Below, piece after piece: positions 16,113 to 24,294 of a DNA stretch of 35,131 nt (positions within the stretch are counted from its first letter, which is position 1; every line of letters starts with the position of its first letter). This DNA comes from Actinomycetota bacterium. Lineage in GTDB: Bacteria > Actinomycetota > Acidimicrobiia > Acidimicrobiales > CADCTF01. Made by a program: the position numbers and the translations under genes. The notes beneath the pieces were generated by a model, which did not search any database, was not told where the DNA came from, and was given only the letters and a program-made list of their open reading frames with translations. Location: the NCBI GenBank assembly GCA_019348255.1, contig JAHWJU010000009.1, positions 1 through 35,131 on the forward strand, given 5' to 3'.

Positions 16113-18809
16113 ATGGCCGCAACCGAACGGCGGGCCGTGCTCGCCACCTACAGGATCCAGCTCCACGCCGGCTTCACCTTCGATGATGCCGCCGCCATTG
16201 CGGGCTACCTGCGCGACCTCGGCATCAGCCACCTGTACTGCTCTCCCTATCTGCAAGCCACCGCCGGCAGCACCCACGGCTACGACGTCGTCGACCACCA
16301 TCGGCTCAACGACGAGCTCGGCGGCGCCCCTGCCCATGCCCGCATGACCGCGGCGCTGGTGCAGCAGGGGCTGGCTCAGGTGCTCGACATCGTCCCCAAC
16401 CACATGGCGGTGGCGGGCCGGGCCAACACCTGGTGGTGGGACGTGCTGGAGAACGGGCCCTCCAGTCAGTACGCCTCGTACTTCGACATCGACTGGGATC
16501 CGCCCGAGCGAAAGCTCATCGCCCAGGTGCTGGTGCCGGTGCTGGGCGATCACTACGGCAGGGTGCTCGAGAACGGCGAGCTGCAGCTCGTGCGGGAGGA
16601 TGGATCCTTCACGGTCCGGTACCACGAGCACGAGGTGCCGGTATCGCCCAGGAGCCTTGACGACGTGGTGGCCCGGGCGGCCGAGCGGCTGGAGGCGGGG
16701 CCCGTGGCCGACCAGGTGGCGAGCTTGGGGGACGCCCTTGGGCGCCTCCCGCACGCGCTCGTGACCGACCGCAAGAGCGTGGTGGAACGCCACCGCGACA
16801 AAGAGGTGCTGCGGCAGCGGCTCGCCGACCTGGTCAGCGAGCACCCGGAGGTGGCCGTGGCCCTCGACGAGGAGGTGAAGGCGCTCAACGAGGACTTCGA
16901 CGCCCTGGACGCGCTCCTCGAACGCCAGAACTACCGACTGGCCTTCTGGCGCACGGCCGGTCGCGAGCTCGACTACCGCCGATTCTTCGACATCACCAAC
17001 CTGGTGGCCCTGCGGGCCGAGGAACCCGACGTGTTCGCGGACACCCACGAGTTGGTGCTGCAGTTGGTGGAGGCCGGGGTGGTACAGGGGCTACGGGTCG
17101 ACCATGTCGACGGGCTGCGGGATCCGCAGGGTTACCTGGAGCGGTTGCGGGCGGCCGCCGGCCCCGACACCTTCCTCGTGGTGGAGAAGATTCTCGAGGG
17201 TGAGGAGCGGTTGCCGGCATCGTGGCCGGTGGAGGGAACCTCCGGCTACGACTTCCTGGCCCAGGTCAACGACCTGCTGGTCGATCCGGCCGGCGAGGAC
17301 GCGATGAGTGGCACGTACCAGCGCTTCACCGGCGAGACGGCCGGCTTCGAAGAGCTCGCTCGTGCCGCGAAGCACGAGATCATGCGCTCGGTTCTCGCCG
17401 CCGACATCGAGCGGCTCACCGAACAACTCGCCGTCGTGGCCGAGCGGCACCGTCGCTACCGCGACTACACCCGCTCGGAGCTGCGCGACGCTCTCCGGGA
17501 GACGATCGCCGGGTTCTCCCGGTACCGCACCTATGTCCGCCGCGGTCACGAGCCGCAGGAGGAGGACGTCTGGCAGGTGGAGCGGGCCGTGAGGCTGGCA
17601 GCCCAGCATCGACCGTCGCTCGACCCCGACCTCCTGGGCTTCCTCGCCGACGTGCTCCTCCTGCGTTGCTGCGGTGCGCCGGCCGGCACCGACAGCGGCC
17701 CCGAGGTCGACCTGGCCGAGCGGTTCCAGCAGGTGAGCTCGCCGGTCATGGCCAAATCGGTGGAGGACACCGCCTTCTACCGGTACCTACGGTTGGTGTC
17801 GCTGAACGAGGTCGGAGGCGATCCGGGCCGCTTCGGCCGAGCTGTGGCGGCGTTCCACGAGCGGCGCATCGAGTCGACGGCGTGCTCGCTGCTGGGGTCG
17901 TCGACGCATGACACCAAGCGCAGCGAGGACGTGCGGGCCCGACTGGCGGCGCTGTCGGAGATGCCGGCGGAGTGGGAGGCGGCCCTGTGGCGGTGGGCCC
18001 ACCACAACGACCGGCACCGGCGCGAGGGCTTGCCCGACCGCAACACCGAGTACCTGCTGTACCAGACGCTGGTCGGAGCGTGGCCTCTTCCGGTCGAGCG
18101 GGCCGTGGCCTACATGGAGAAGGCGACCAAGGAGGCCAAGACCCATACCTCCTGGATAGACCCGGTGGCGGACTACGACGAAGCGGTGCGCAGCTTCACC
18201 GAGGCCGTCCTGGCTGACCCCGAGTTCGTGGCGGAGGTGGAGGCGTTTCTGGCCGCCACCGGTCTGGTTGCCGCTGGTTGGCACAACTCACTCACGCAGG
18301 TCGCACTCAAGCTCACGTGCCCGGGGGTGCCCGACGTCTACCAGGGCACAGAGCTGTGGGATCTCTCCCTCGTCGACCCCGACAATCGCCGGCCGGTCGA
18401 CTACGAGCGGCGTCGCCGGTTGCTGGCCGAGGTGACGGGCCTCGACGCCGGCGGGGCGCTGGCCCGCATGGACGAAGGCGTGCCGAAGCTGTGGCTGATC
18501 CAGCGTCTGCTCCGGCTCCGCAACGAGATGCCCGAGCTGTTCGGACCGGACGCCGCCTACGAGCCGCTCGAGGTGGTGGGTGCGGACCGCGAGCGGGTGG
18601 TGGCCTTCATGCGGGCGGGGTTGCTGGCGGTCGTGACGACGCGGTTGCCGGGTCGGGGGCCGGTCCACCCCCGCACCACGGTCCGGCTTCCTCCCGGCCC
18701 CTGGCAGCCGGTGCTCTCCGGCACGCCGCTGGCTGGCGGTCCCGTCTCTGTAGCCGCTCTGGTGTCGGAGTTCCCGGCAGCCGTGCTGGAACGCGACGGC
18801 GCTCGCTGA
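16113..18809 (+). CDS. treY: Malto-oligosyltrehalose synthase
   Basis: 898 residues, longer than archaeal TreY but within the bacterial range. It isomerises the reducing-end alpha-1,4 bond of a malto-oligosaccharide into an alpha,alpha-1,1 bond. The barrel opens with ATYRIQLHAGFTFDDAAAI and ISHLYCSPYLQATAGSTHGYDVVDH, the standard TreY signature. Likely catalytic residues are D330 (GLRVDHVDGL), E358 (LVVEKILEG) and D600 (SSTHDTKRSED). The C-terminal part includes CPGVPDVYQGTELWDLSLVDPDNRRPVDY. The start abuts the glgX stop and the gene's own stop overlaps the treZ ATG by one base (TGATG), so the three proteins are probably made in step. Upstream partner TreX provides unbranched chains; downstream partner TreZ releases trehalose. 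Confidence 0.96.
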   Translation: MAATERRAVLATYRIQLHAGFTFDDAAAIAGYLRDLGISHLYCSPYLQATAGSTHGYDVVDHHRLNDELGGAPAHARMTAALVQQGLAQVLDIVPNHMAVAGRANTWWWDVLENGPSSQYASYFDIDWDPPERKLIAQVLVPVLGDHYGRVLENGELQLVREDGSFTVRYHEHEVPVSPRSLDDVVARAAERLEAGPVADQVASLGDALGRLPHALVTDRKSVVERHRDKEVLRQRLADLVSEHPEVAVALDEEVKALNEDFDALDALLERQNYRLAFWRTAGRELDYRRFFDITNLVALRAEEPDVFADTHELVLQLVEAGVVQGLRVDHVDGLRDPQGYLERLRAAAGPDTFLVVEKILEGEERLPASWPVEGTSGYDFLAQVNDLLVDPAGEDAMSGTYQRFTGETAGFEELARAAKHEIMRSVLAADIERLTEQLAVVAERHRRYRDYTRSELRDALRETIAGFSRYRTYVRRGHEPQEEDVWQVERAVRLAAQHRPSLDPDLLGFLADVLLLRCCGAPAGTDSGPEVDLAERFQQVSSPVMAKSVEDTAFYRYLRLVSLNEVGGDPGRFGRAVAAFHERRIESTACSLLGSSTHDTKRSEDVRARLAALSEMPAEWEAALWRWAHHNDRHRREGLPDRNTEYLLYQTLVGAWPLPVERAVAYMEKATKEAKTHTSWIDPVADYDEAVRSFTEAVLADPEFVAEVEAFLAATGLVAAGWHNSLTQVALKLTCPGVPDVYQGTELWDLSLVDPDNRRPVDYERRRRLLAEVTGLDAGGALARMDEGVPKLWLIQRLLRLRNEMPELFGPDAAYEPLEVVGADRERVVAFMRAGLLAVVTTRLPGRGPVHPRTTVRLPPGPWQPVLSGTPLAGGPVSVAALVSEFPAAVLERDGAR

Positions 18810-20554
18810 TGAGCAAGGAACCTGCACCGGCGCACCGCTTCGAGGTCTGGGCACCGCGGGCCGAGCAGGTGGAGGTGGTGATCGAAGGAACGCGCTGGCC
18901 CTTGGCGCCGGCCACCAGGCGCGGCTGGCACGAGGGGGTGGTCGCCGGTGCCGGCCCCGGCGCCCGCTACGCCTTCTCTCTCGACGGAGGCCCGCCCCGT
19001 CCTGATCCGCGGTCCGCTTCTCAGCCCGAGGGGGTGGACGGTCCCTCCGAGCTGATCGACCATGGCATGTTCCGCTGGAGCGATGCCGGCTGGAGGGGGA
19101 TCCCGCTGGCGTCAGCCGTGGTCTACGAGCTCCACGTCGGCACCTTCACCGAGGAGGGCACCTTCGACGCGGTGGTGGACAAGCTCGACCACCTGGTTGA
19201 TCTGGGCGTCGACGCGGTGGAGCTCCTGCCCGTCAACGAGTTCCCGGGGGAGCGGGGCTGGGGTTACGACGGCGTGGCGCTCTTCGCGCCCCACCACGCC
19301 TATGGAGGCCCCGACGGCCTCAAGCGCCTGGTGGACGCCTGTCACGGCGCCGGCCTGGCTGTGATCCTCGACGTCGTCTACAACCACCTGGGCCCGGCGG
19401 GCAACTACCTGGGAGAGTACGGCCCCTACTTCACCGACAAGTACTCGACGCCCTGGGGCATGGCCGTCAACCTCGACGACCGAGGCAGCGACGAAACCAG
19501 ACGGTTCCTCCTCGACAACGCCCTGGGCTGGTTGCGCGACTACCACTTCGACGGCCTGCGCATCGACGCCGTCCACGCCCTGGTGGACCGCTCCGCGATG
19601 CATCTGCTCGAGGAGATGGCGGTGGAGGTGGAGGCGCTCGAGGCCGAGCTGGGCCGCAGCCTCTTCCTCATCGCGGAGAGCGACCTCAACGATCCGCGGG
19701 TGGTGGCTCGGCGGGAGGTTGGCGGCTACGGGATGGACGCCCAGTGGAGCGACGACTTCCACCACGCCCTCCATGCCGCCCTCACGGGCGAGCACGATGG
19801 CTACTACGCCGACTTCGGCGGGCTGGGCGACGTGGCGACGGCACTGCAGCGAGTCTTCGTCCACGCCGGCCACTACTCCCCCCACCGCGGCCGCCGTCAC
19901 GGCCGGGCTCCCGACGGCATCCCCGGCTGGCGCTTCCTCGGCTACCTCCAGAACCACGACCAGGTCGGCAACCGGGCCCAGGGCGACCGAAGCTCACACC
20001 TGCTCAGCCCGCAACGACTCAAGATCGCGGCGGTACTGGTGTTCACTGCTCCCTTCGTGCCGATGCTGTTCATGGGAGAGGAGTGGGGGGCCGGCTCCCC
20101 CTTCCAGTACTTCACCGACCACCAGGACCCCGACCTCGGCCGGGCGGTGAGCCAGGGCCGGCGTTCGGAGTTCTCCTCCTTCGGCTGGTCGACCGAGGAA
20201 GTCCCGGACCCGCAGGACCCCGACACCTTCTGGCGCTCGAAGCTGGACTGGTCCGAGCGCGACATCGATCCCCACGCCGAGCTGCTGGCCTGGCACAAGG
20301 CGCTGATCCGCCTGCGCCGTGGCTATCCCGAGCTCACCTCGGGGAGCCTGGCCGGAGTCGAGGTCGACGTCGACGAAGCCGCCGGCCATCTCCAGGTCCG
20401 GCGGGGGCGGGTACGCGTAGTGGTGAACCTCGGGGTGCAGCCGTGGGATTTACCCCAGGAGCCAACAAAGATCCTCCTGGAGTCACGCATGGTGACTACC
20501 GAGGCGGCTACCGTGGTCACATTGGCAACCGACGGCGTGGTGATTTTTACCTAG
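18809..20554 (+). CDS. treZ: Malto-oligosyltrehalose trehalohydrolase
   Basis: 581 residues from ATG 18809. It cleaves trehalose from the end of malto-oligosyltrehalose. An N-terminal beta domain (about 1-90; HRFEVWAPRAEQVEVVI) precedes a GH13 barrel with VYELHVGTFTEEGTFDAVVDKLDHLVDLGVDAVELLPV and GYDGVALFAPHHAYGGP. Catalytic residues correspond to D253 (LRIDAVHAL), E290 (LIAESDLNDPR) and D384 (YLQNHDQVGNR); their spacing agrees with the Sulfolobus enzyme. The FMGEEWGAGSPFQYFTDH segment is also a TreZ hallmark. It is the last gene of the treXYZ unit; the next gene begins 87 bp further on with its own ribosome-binding site. Together they suggest trehalose as a stress protectant or carbon store. 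Confidence 0.96.
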   Translation: MSKEPAPAHRFEVWAPRAEQVEVVIEGTRWPLAPATRRGWHEGVVAGAGPGARYAFSLDGGPPRPDPRSASQPEGVDGPSELIDHGMFRWSDAGWRGIPLASAVVYELHVGTFTEEGTFDAVVDKLDHLVDLGVDAVELLPVNEFPGERGWGYDGVALFAPHHAYGGPDGLKRLVDACHGAGLAVILDVVYNHLGPAGNYLGEYGPYFTDKYSTPWGMAVNLDDRGSDETRRFLLDNALGWLRDYHFDGLRIDAVHALVDRSAMHLLEEMAVEVEALEAELGRSLFLIAESDLNDPRVVARREVGGYGMDAQWSDDFHHALHAALTGEHDGYYADFGGLGDVATALQRVFVHAGHYSPHRGRRHGRAPDGIPGWRFLGYLQNHDQVGNRAQGDRSSHLLSPQRLKIAAVLVFTAPFVPMLFMGEEWGAGSPFQYFTDHQDPDLGRAVSQGRRSEFSSFGWSTEEVPDPQDPDTFWRSKLDWSERDIDPHAELLAWHKALIRLRRGYPELTSGSLAGVEVDVDEAAGHLQVRRGRVRVVVNLGVQPWDLPQEPTKILLESRMVTTEAATVVTLATDGVVIFT

Positions 20555-20641
20555 CCCGGGGTTTGACCTAGCTGAGTGGTGGGCACATCACTTTGCGTAA
20601 ATCGGGTCAGGGTGCGAGCTGCACCTAGAAGGAAGGCAAAG

Positions 20642-21556
20642 ATGAGCATTTCACGGAGGTACCGGCGCCTCAGCGCTGCGGTGGTCGGGGGCGTAGCGGC
20701 AGTGGTGTTCTCCCTCGGAGCACCTGCCTTCGCCAACCACGGCGAGCGCCACGCCAGCGAACAGGGAGAGACGGCGTCGGCCAATTCCCAGGCGGCGTCC
20801 AACTCACAGTCGGCCGAACACGCCCAGAACGACGAGGCTGCGGCCCGTCGGGAGGCGGCGGCACAGTCCGGCCAAGGGGGCCAGGGCGGCGGGGCTGGAA
20901 CGGCCGATGCCGCCAGCAACGGCGAGACCCAGGGCGCCAGCCCGTCCAACCCCGATGGCGGCGGCCTCGACAAACCCGAATGTGAGACGACCGCAGAGGG
21001 TTGCCAGGGCACTGCCGACTTCGACGGCAACAACGGCTGTGGCAACGACGCGGACCGCGAGGACGACAACAACGGCAACTGCGGCGGGCCGAAGAAGCCC
21101 AAGGACTGCCCGCCCAACGCCAACACGACCAACGGCCGGGGCACCGAGAACGCCAACGCCCGCAGCCGCATCCGTGACTGCGCCCCCGGCACGCCCGGAA
21201 ACCCCGTCATCCCGGAGAACGCGCCGACCAATGTCAACACTGAGTCGGGGAATGTCAACACCGGGTCGAGGAACATCAGCACCGGGTCCGACACCACCAA
21301 CGTCTTGGGCTCGGCCGTCACCGCCGCTGAGGCGGCAACCCTCGCCTCCCAGGCCGGCGACGGGGCGAGCGTCCTCGGCATCAGCTTCGAGCGGGGCGCC
21401 GAGGCGGCTCCGGCAGGTTCGAAGGCCGAGGTGATGGGCGTGCAGTTCGAGCGTGGGCAGCTGGCCCGCACCGGCCTCGGCGTGGTCCTGCTGGTCCTGG
21501 TCGGCCTGGGCCTGGTCGGTTCCGGCGCCGGCCTCAGGCGCTTCGCCCGCCGCTAG
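20642..21556 (+). CDS. Secreted Asn/Gly-rich protein with LARTG cell-wall sorting signal
   Basis: 304 residues from ATG 20642 (GAAGGAAGG upstream). A Sec-type signal peptide (SRRYRRL, hydrophobic core, AFA) probably ends at residue 31. The mature part is hydrophilic and disordered-looking: Gln/Ala/Glu-rich at 35-100, then Asn/Asp/Gly-rich with several spaced Cys (about 115-180), then three heptads (NVNTESG, NVNTGSR, NISTGSD). Near the end two similar segments (VLGISFERG, VMGVQFERG) lead to LARTG at 274-278, a hydrophobic helix and a basic tail RRFARR. This is a complete sortase signal, and LAXTG is the motif known for class E sortases of high-GC Gram-positives. No sortase is encoded in the window. 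I recognise no enzymatic domain; a structural surface role is inference. Confidence 0.82.
   Translation: MSISRRYRRLSAAVVGGVAAVVFSLGAPAFANHGERHASEQGETASANSQAASNSQSAEHAQNDEAAARREAAAQSGQGGQGGGAGTADAASNGETQGASPSNPDGGGLDKPECETTAEGCQGTADFDGNNGCGNDADREDDNNGNCGGPKKPKDCPPNANTTNGRGTENANARSRIRDCAPGTPGNPVIPENAPTNVNTESGNVNTGSRNISTGSDTTNVLGSAVTAAEAATLASQAGDGASVLGISFERGAEAAPAGSKAEVMGVQFERGQLARTGLGVVLLVLVGLGLVGSGAGLRRFARR
21230..21292. repeat. Three 21-bp in-frame tandem repeats
   Basis: Units at 21230-21250, 21251-21271 and 21272-21292 each begin AATGTCAAC/AACATCAGC and encode the heptads NVNTESG, NVNTGSR and NISTGSD in the LARTG surface protein. The first two are closest at the DNA level; the third has diverged. 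Confidence 0.85.
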
Positions 21557-21571
21557 GTTCGGCCTGCTACT

Positions 21572-21598
21572 GGACCGGCGGCCTGGTGGCGCCGGTCC
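21572..21598 (+). terminator. Hairpin after the LARTG protein gene
   Basis: Perfect 9-bp stem GGACCGGCG (21572-21580) with CGCCGGTCC (21590-21598) and a 9-nt loop, starting 16 bases after the stop codon. No U-tract follows, which is common for terminators in very GC-rich actinobacteria. Confidence 0.6.
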
Positions 21599-21642
21599 GA
21601 CGGGCGGCCCCCGTGGGTGCGCCTGACCTGTTCGACCCGACC

Positions 21643-21682
21643 CGGAGACAGCGGTTGGTCCACTGACCAGCCGCTGTCTCCG
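21643..21682 (+). terminator. Long 18-bp hairpin before the disulfide-reductase gene
   Basis: Arms 21643-21660 (CGGAGACAGCGGTTGGTC) and 21665-21682 pair along all 18 positions with one T-G wobble, around a CACT loop. It ends 14 bases before a candidate -10 element, so it lies outside the predicted mRNA of the next gene. A second terminator for the upstream gene is the simplest reading. An operator-like palindrome is the alternative, and no U-tract decides the matter. Confidence 0.5.
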
Positions 21683-21696
21683 GCGCGTCACGGCAC

Positions 21697-21702
21697 TACT
21701 TT
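21697..21702 (+). promoter_or_regulatory. Candidate -10 element, leaderless start of the disulfide-reductase gene
   Basis: TACTTT seven bases before GTG 21710, matching TANNNT. No Shine-Dalgarno sequence is present between them. This supports GTG 21710 over earlier in-frame starts, which would run through the 18-bp hairpin. Confidence 0.5.
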
Positions 21703-21709
21703 CTCAGCG

Positions 21710-23095
21710 GTGGACTTCGACCTGGTGGTAGTGGGCGGCGGGGCTGGCGGAATGGCGGCGGCACGGGCCGGTGTGCGACGGGGCAAGCGCACCCTGCTCG
21801 TGCAGGACGGGCCGGTCGGGGGTGACTGCACCTTCACCGGCTGCGTGCCGTCGAAGGCCCTCATCGCGGCGGCCGGCGCCGGCGCCGGCTTCTCCGAGGC
21901 CATGGCATCGGCGGCGCGGGCCGTGAAGATCATCGCCGCCGGGGAGGAGGCGGAGGTGTTCCGGCGGGAGGGGGTCGAGGTGCTCGAGGGGAGGGCCCGG
22001 TTCCGCTCCCGCAACGAGATCGACGTCGACGGCCAGGCGGTGGGGGCCGACCGCTTCGTCGTAGCCACCGGCGCGGCGCCGGCCGTCCCGCCCATCCCCG
22101 GGCTGCGCGAGCTCGACCACTTGACCAGCGACAACGTGTGGGACCTGCAGGAATGCCCGGCCACGCTGGCCGTTCTCGGCGGTGGGGCCATCGGCTGCGA
22201 GCTGGCGCAGGCTTTCGCCCGGCTGGGGGCCCGGGTCACCGTGATCGAGGCCCTCGATCACCTGCTCTCCAAGGAGGAACCCGAGGTCGCCACCGTGATG
22301 GAGGGGGTCCTGCGCCGTGAGGGGGTGGAGGTGCGCGCCGGCCAGAAGGTCGTGCGTGTGGAGGCGCTCGGCTCCGCCACCGGCGCCACCGCGACGGCGG
22401 CGAGGATCCACGTCGAGGGCGGCGAGCCGGTGGAGGTGGAGCGGGTGCTCGTGGCCATAGGCCGCCGTCCCGTGACCGACGGTCTCGATCCGGCTGCCGC
22501 CGGAGTCGAGCTCGACCAACGGGGCTTCGTCGAAACGGACGACTACCTGCAGACGAGCGCCCCGAACATCTGGGCCGTCGGTGACGTGGCGGGAAAGCTG
22601 CAGTTCACCCATGCCGCCGACGAGATGGGGCGGATAGCGGTGGGCAACGCCTTCGGCTCGTTCCGCAAGCGCCGGTTCCACGCCGAGCGCATCCCGTGGG
22701 TGACCTTCACCGACCCCGAGGTGGCTCGGGTGGGGCTGAGCGAACAGGAGGCGGCGGCCCGGGGTGGGCAGGTCGCCTTCCTCCCCTTGTCGGAGGTGGA
22801 CAGGGCCGTGGCCGAGGACCGTACCGACGGCTTCTTGAAGGTCATCGTGGGCCCCCGGTGGCCCACCGGCAACCTCGCCGGCGGCCGGGTCCTCGGAGCC
22901 ACCCTGGTGGCGCCACGGGCGGGCGAGCTGATCCACGAGTTCGCCCTCGCCATCCGCACCGGCATCTTCCCGGCGCATCTGGCCTTGACCGTGCACGCCT
23001 ACCCGACGTGGTCCATGGCCGTCCAGAAGGTGATGGGGCAGTTCTTCGTGGAGGTCGAGGGCCGCCGGGCGCGGCCCGCGGGAGCGGGGGGGTGA
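21710..23095 (+). CDS. FAD/NAD(P)-dependent disulfide-reductase family protein (MerA/Lpd-like)
   Basis: 461 residues from GTG 21710. An N-terminal FAD-binding motif GGGAGGMAAARAG is followed by the redox disulfide C40/C45 in GGDCTFTGCVPSKAL. An NAD(P)-binding Rossmann motif LGGGAIGCELAQAF lies near residue 160, then a second FAD contact at ASAPNIWAVGDVAG, and a dimerisation domain from about 335 (WVTFTDPEVARVGLSE). The usual C-terminal HPTxSE catalytic dyad is replaced by YPTWSM, so it is probably not a true lipoamide dehydrogenase. The MerA C-terminal Cys pair is also absent. Its substrate is unknown. The stop overlaps the xseA start by 4 bp (GTGA), an unexpected coupling with a nuclease; it may simply be the first gene of a mixed housekeeping operon. 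Confidence 0.88.
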   Translation: MDFDLVVVGGGAGGMAAARAGVRRGKRTLLVQDGPVGGDCTFTGCVPSKALIAAAGAGAGFSEAMASAARAVKIIAAGEEAEVFRREGVEVLEGRARFRSRNEIDVDGQAVGADRFVVATGAAPAVPPIPGLRELDHLTSDNVWDLQECPATLAVLGGGAIGCELAQAFARLGARVTVIEALDHLLSKEEPEVATVMEGVLRREGVEVRAGQKVVRVEALGSATGATATAARIHVEGGEPVEVERVLVAIGRRPVTDGLDPAAAGVELDQRGFVETDDYLQTSAPNIWAVGDVAGKLQFTHAADEMGRIAVGNAFGSFRKRRFHAERIPWVTFTDPEVARVGLSEQEAAARGGQVAFLPLSEVDRAVAEDRTDGFLKVIVGPRWPTGNLAGGRVLGATLVAPRAGELIHEFALAIRTGIFPAHLALTVHAYPTWSMAVQKVMGQFFVEVEGRRARPAGAGG

Positions 23096-24294
23096 CGCTG
23101 TTCGACGATCCGACGCCGGCCGTGCGCAAGCTCAGCCTCGTCCGCCTGGGCGCCGAGGTGGCCCGGTCGGTGGCCGCAGTGGGAAAGGTGGCGGTGGAAG
23201 GAGAGGTCCACCGACCCACGACCCGCCCCGGCGGCAGGGTCTACTTCACGCTCAAGGATCGCGCCGCCCAGATCGACGTGACCGTGCCGGCGGCCCGGTC
23301 CCGACGGGCCCGCACCGTGGAGGGGGAGCGGGTACAGGCCACCGGCATACTCGAGTGGATCACCGGCTGGGGCCGGCTCCAGTTCGTGGCCGAAGAGGTC
23401 GTTCCCGTGGGAGCGGGAGCGGTAGCGGCCATGGTCGCCGAAGCCCGCCTGCGGCTGGGCAGGGACGGGCTGCTCGACCGCCCGCGCCGGCCGATCCCCC
23501 GCCTGCCGGCGGCCATCGGTGTGGTGTGTGGCAGCGAGGCCGCGGTACGGGGGGACATCCTCTCGGTGGTCGCCAGCCGGTTCCCCGGCTATCCCATCGT
23601 TTTCCGGGAGGTGCCGGTGTCGGGACCGGGTGCCGCAGATGCCATTGCCGGCGCCGTGCGGGATCTCGACCTCCGCCCCGAGGTCGAGGTCATCCTCCTG
23701 GCCCGGGGAGGCGGCGACGCCACCCAGCTGCTCCCCTTCAGCGACGAGGAGCTGTGCCGGGCGATCTGCGCGTCCCGGACGCCGGTGGTGGCGGCCATCG
23801 GCCACGAAGGCGACCGGCCGCTGTGCGACGAGGTGGTCGACCTCCGTTGCGCCACCCCTTCGCTGGCGGCGGCGGCCGTGGTGCCCGACCGCGCCGTCAT
23901 CGAAGGTGAGTTGCGGGCACTGCGGTTGCGGGCCGAGTCGTTGGGCTGCTCCGCCGTAGCCGTCGCCCGCCGGCGTCTCGATGCGGTAGACCGCGACCGG
24001 GCGGTCGCCGCCGGCGTGCGACGGGCCACGGATCGTCTGGTGCATGCACGTCATCGGCTGGATGCGGTCCACCCCCGTCATCGCGTCAGCCGGGCCTGGG
24101 CCACCCTCGATGGTGCCCACCGGGAGATGGAGGCCCTGAGCCCGGTCAGGGTGCTCGAGCGGGGCTATGCAGTGGTTCGCTCGGATGAGGGGTCGGTGCT
24201 GCGGGACGCAGGGCAGGTCGGCACCGGCGACCACGTGCACGTGCAGCTGGCGGCGGGGCGGCTGCGGGCTCTCGTCGAGGAGGCAGCGAGATGA
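23092..24294 (+). CDS. xseA: Exodeoxyribonuclease VII large subunit
   Basis: 400 residues; GTG 23092 overlaps the preceding stop. With XseB it degrades single-stranded DNA to acid-soluble oligonucleotides in repair. An N-terminal OB fold (about 15-110) shows VAVEGEVHRPTTRPGGRVYFTLKDRAAQIDV. The catalytic domain has IGVVCGSEAAVRGDIL, then VILLARGGGDATQLLPFSDEELCRAI and VVAAIGHEGDRPLCDEVVDLRCATPSLAAAAVVPD, the clear family signature (commonly GHExD and ATPTxAAE). The C-terminal helical part ends with PVRVLERGYAVV. The helical arm is shorter than in E. coli XseA (456 residues). The xseB start overlaps this stop. Confidence 0.95.
   Translation: MTLFDDPTPAVRKLSLVRLGAEVARSVAAVGKVAVEGEVHRPTTRPGGRVYFTLKDRAAQIDVTVPAARSRRARTVEGERVQATGILEWITGWGRLQFVAEEVVPVGAGAVAAMVAEARLRLGRDGLLDRPRRPIPRLPAAIGVVCGSEAAVRGDILSVVASRFPGYPIVFREVPVSGPGAADAIAGAVRDLDLRPEVEVILLARGGGDATQLLPFSDEELCRAICASRTPVVAAIGHEGDRPLCDEVVDLRCATPSLAAAAVVPDRAVIEGELRALRLRAESLGCSAVAVARRRLDAVDRDRAVAAGVRRATDRLVHARHRLDAVHPRHRVSRAWATLDGAHREMEALSPVRVLERGYAVVRSDEGSVLRDAGQVGTGDHVHVQLAAGRLRALVEEAAR

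Noticed and set aside
14169-17048. A 959-codon minus-strand frame across glgX and treY
   Set aside because: Same reason: it mirrors two well-supported GH13 genes and its translation is low-complexity Val/His/Arg-rich.
20555-20641. TTGACC and a GTTT-N16-GGG pattern suggesting a promoter, perhaps of SigB/SigF type, for the LARTG gene
   Set aside because: The second half does not match a -10 or GGGTAT element well enough to call.
21710-23095. Dihydrolipoamide dehydrogenase (lpd) or mercuric reductase (merA) as a firm name
   Set aside because: The HPTxSE dyad is missing and the C-terminal Cys pair of MerA is absent; only the superfamily can be supported.
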